Of a stretch of 5,452 nucleotides of DNA, positions 5,360 through 5,452 are shown one piece after another. Below the pieces are notes generated by a model, which made no database searches, was not told the DNA's origin, and was given only the letters and a program-made list of their open reading frames with translations. The position numbers and the translations under genes are program-made. Within the stretch, counting starts at the first letter, position 1. Each line of letters begins with the position of its first letter. The DNA is from Prolixibacteraceae bacterium (GTDB lineage Bacteria; Bacteroidota; Bacteroidia; Bacteroidales; Prolixibacteraceae). The DNA lies in contig JACMKG010000206.1 in NCBI GenBank assembly GCA_014380255.1, forward strand, positions 1-5,452. The letters are read 5' to 3'.

Positions 5360-5452
5360 CAGAATTGGTATTGAAATGAAGCCGAGGGAGAATTTCCTAA
5401 ATGTTGATTGTAAGCAACAGCCAGATCAATTCTGAGTTTTTTTACCTCAAAA
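5359..5452 (-). CDS. C-terminal end of an outer-membrane beta-barrel protein (partial)
   Basis: From the right edge (first full codon at 5451) the minus strand is open for 30 codons to a TGA at 5361-5359. The residues include KKLRIDLAVAYNQHLG and end SASFQYQF. They show two strand-like runs of alternating hydrophobic residues, a turn (HLGNSP), and a terminal Phe in the pattern aromatic-x-aromatic-x-Phe, which is the C-terminal signal of outer-membrane barrels recognised by the BAM complex. The stop overlaps the start of the HhH-barrel gene by one base (TGATG). There is no spacer and no promoter-like element between them, so this is probably the upstream gene of the same operon. The rest of the gene lies outside the window, so the family is uncertain; a small Bacteroidota barrel of PorV/PorP-like type is possible. 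The assignment rests on a short stretch but is strengthened by the coupling. Confidence 0.6.
   Translation of the reverse strand, partial: FEVKKLRIDLAVAYNQHLGNSPSASFQYQF

Noticed and set aside
1..5452. Mobile elements, CRISPR arrays, tRNA or rRNA genes
   Set aside because: No transposase-like or integrase-like proteins, regularly spaced repeats, or RNA gene signatures were found by reading both strands.

Overview
This window is from a bacterium of the phylum Bacteroidota, probably the order Bacteroidales or a close relative. Four things point there: moderate-to-low GC, no Shine-Dalgarno sequences, promoter-like elements of the Bacteroidota type (TTG or TTTG, about 19-23 bases, then TAnnTTTG), and gene families typical of the phylum. 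Those families are a lysine exporter split into two genes and a large outer-membrane barrel with a periplasmic helix-hairpin-helix head. I see no mobile element, CRISPR array, tRNA or rRNA; it reads as ordinary chromosome.

Layout: (1) Bases 1-410, minus strand, hold the N-terminal 136 residues of a CobW/COG0523-type metallochaperone GTPase that runs off the left edge. (2) Bases 411-561 are a divergent intergenic region with one candidate promoter facing each way. (3) Bases 562-1456, plus strand, carry the two-gene LysO lysine exporter; the genes overlap by 11 bases. (4) Bases 1453-3241, minus strand, hold a two-gene unit: a PlsB/PlsC-like acyltransferase followed by a HAD-superfamily phosphatase, overlapping by 8 bases. 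The HAD gene ends convergently on lysO, and the two TAG stops share one CTAG palindrome. (5) Bases 3242-3367 are an AT-rich spacer with a perfect TATATTTG box just before the acyltransferase. (6) Bases 3368-5359, minus strand, hold a secreted 663-residue helix-hairpin-helix/beta-barrel protein. (7) Bases 5359-5452, minus strand, are the last 30 codons of another protein with an outer-membrane-barrel C-terminus. Its TGA overlaps the next gene's ATG by one base (TGATG).

The genes fall into three functional themes: metal homeostasis (GTPase), basic amino-acid export (LysO pair), and envelope or lipid biology (acyltransferase plus phosphatase; the two barrel proteins). The acyltransferase/HAD pair and the barrel/HhH-barrel pair are each probably co-transcribed and translationally coupled. 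No clearly new system stands out. The most open questions are the role of the HhH-barrel cell-surface pair, the non-canonical catalytic motifs of the acyltransferase and phosphatase, and how the two halves of LysO are made in balance.
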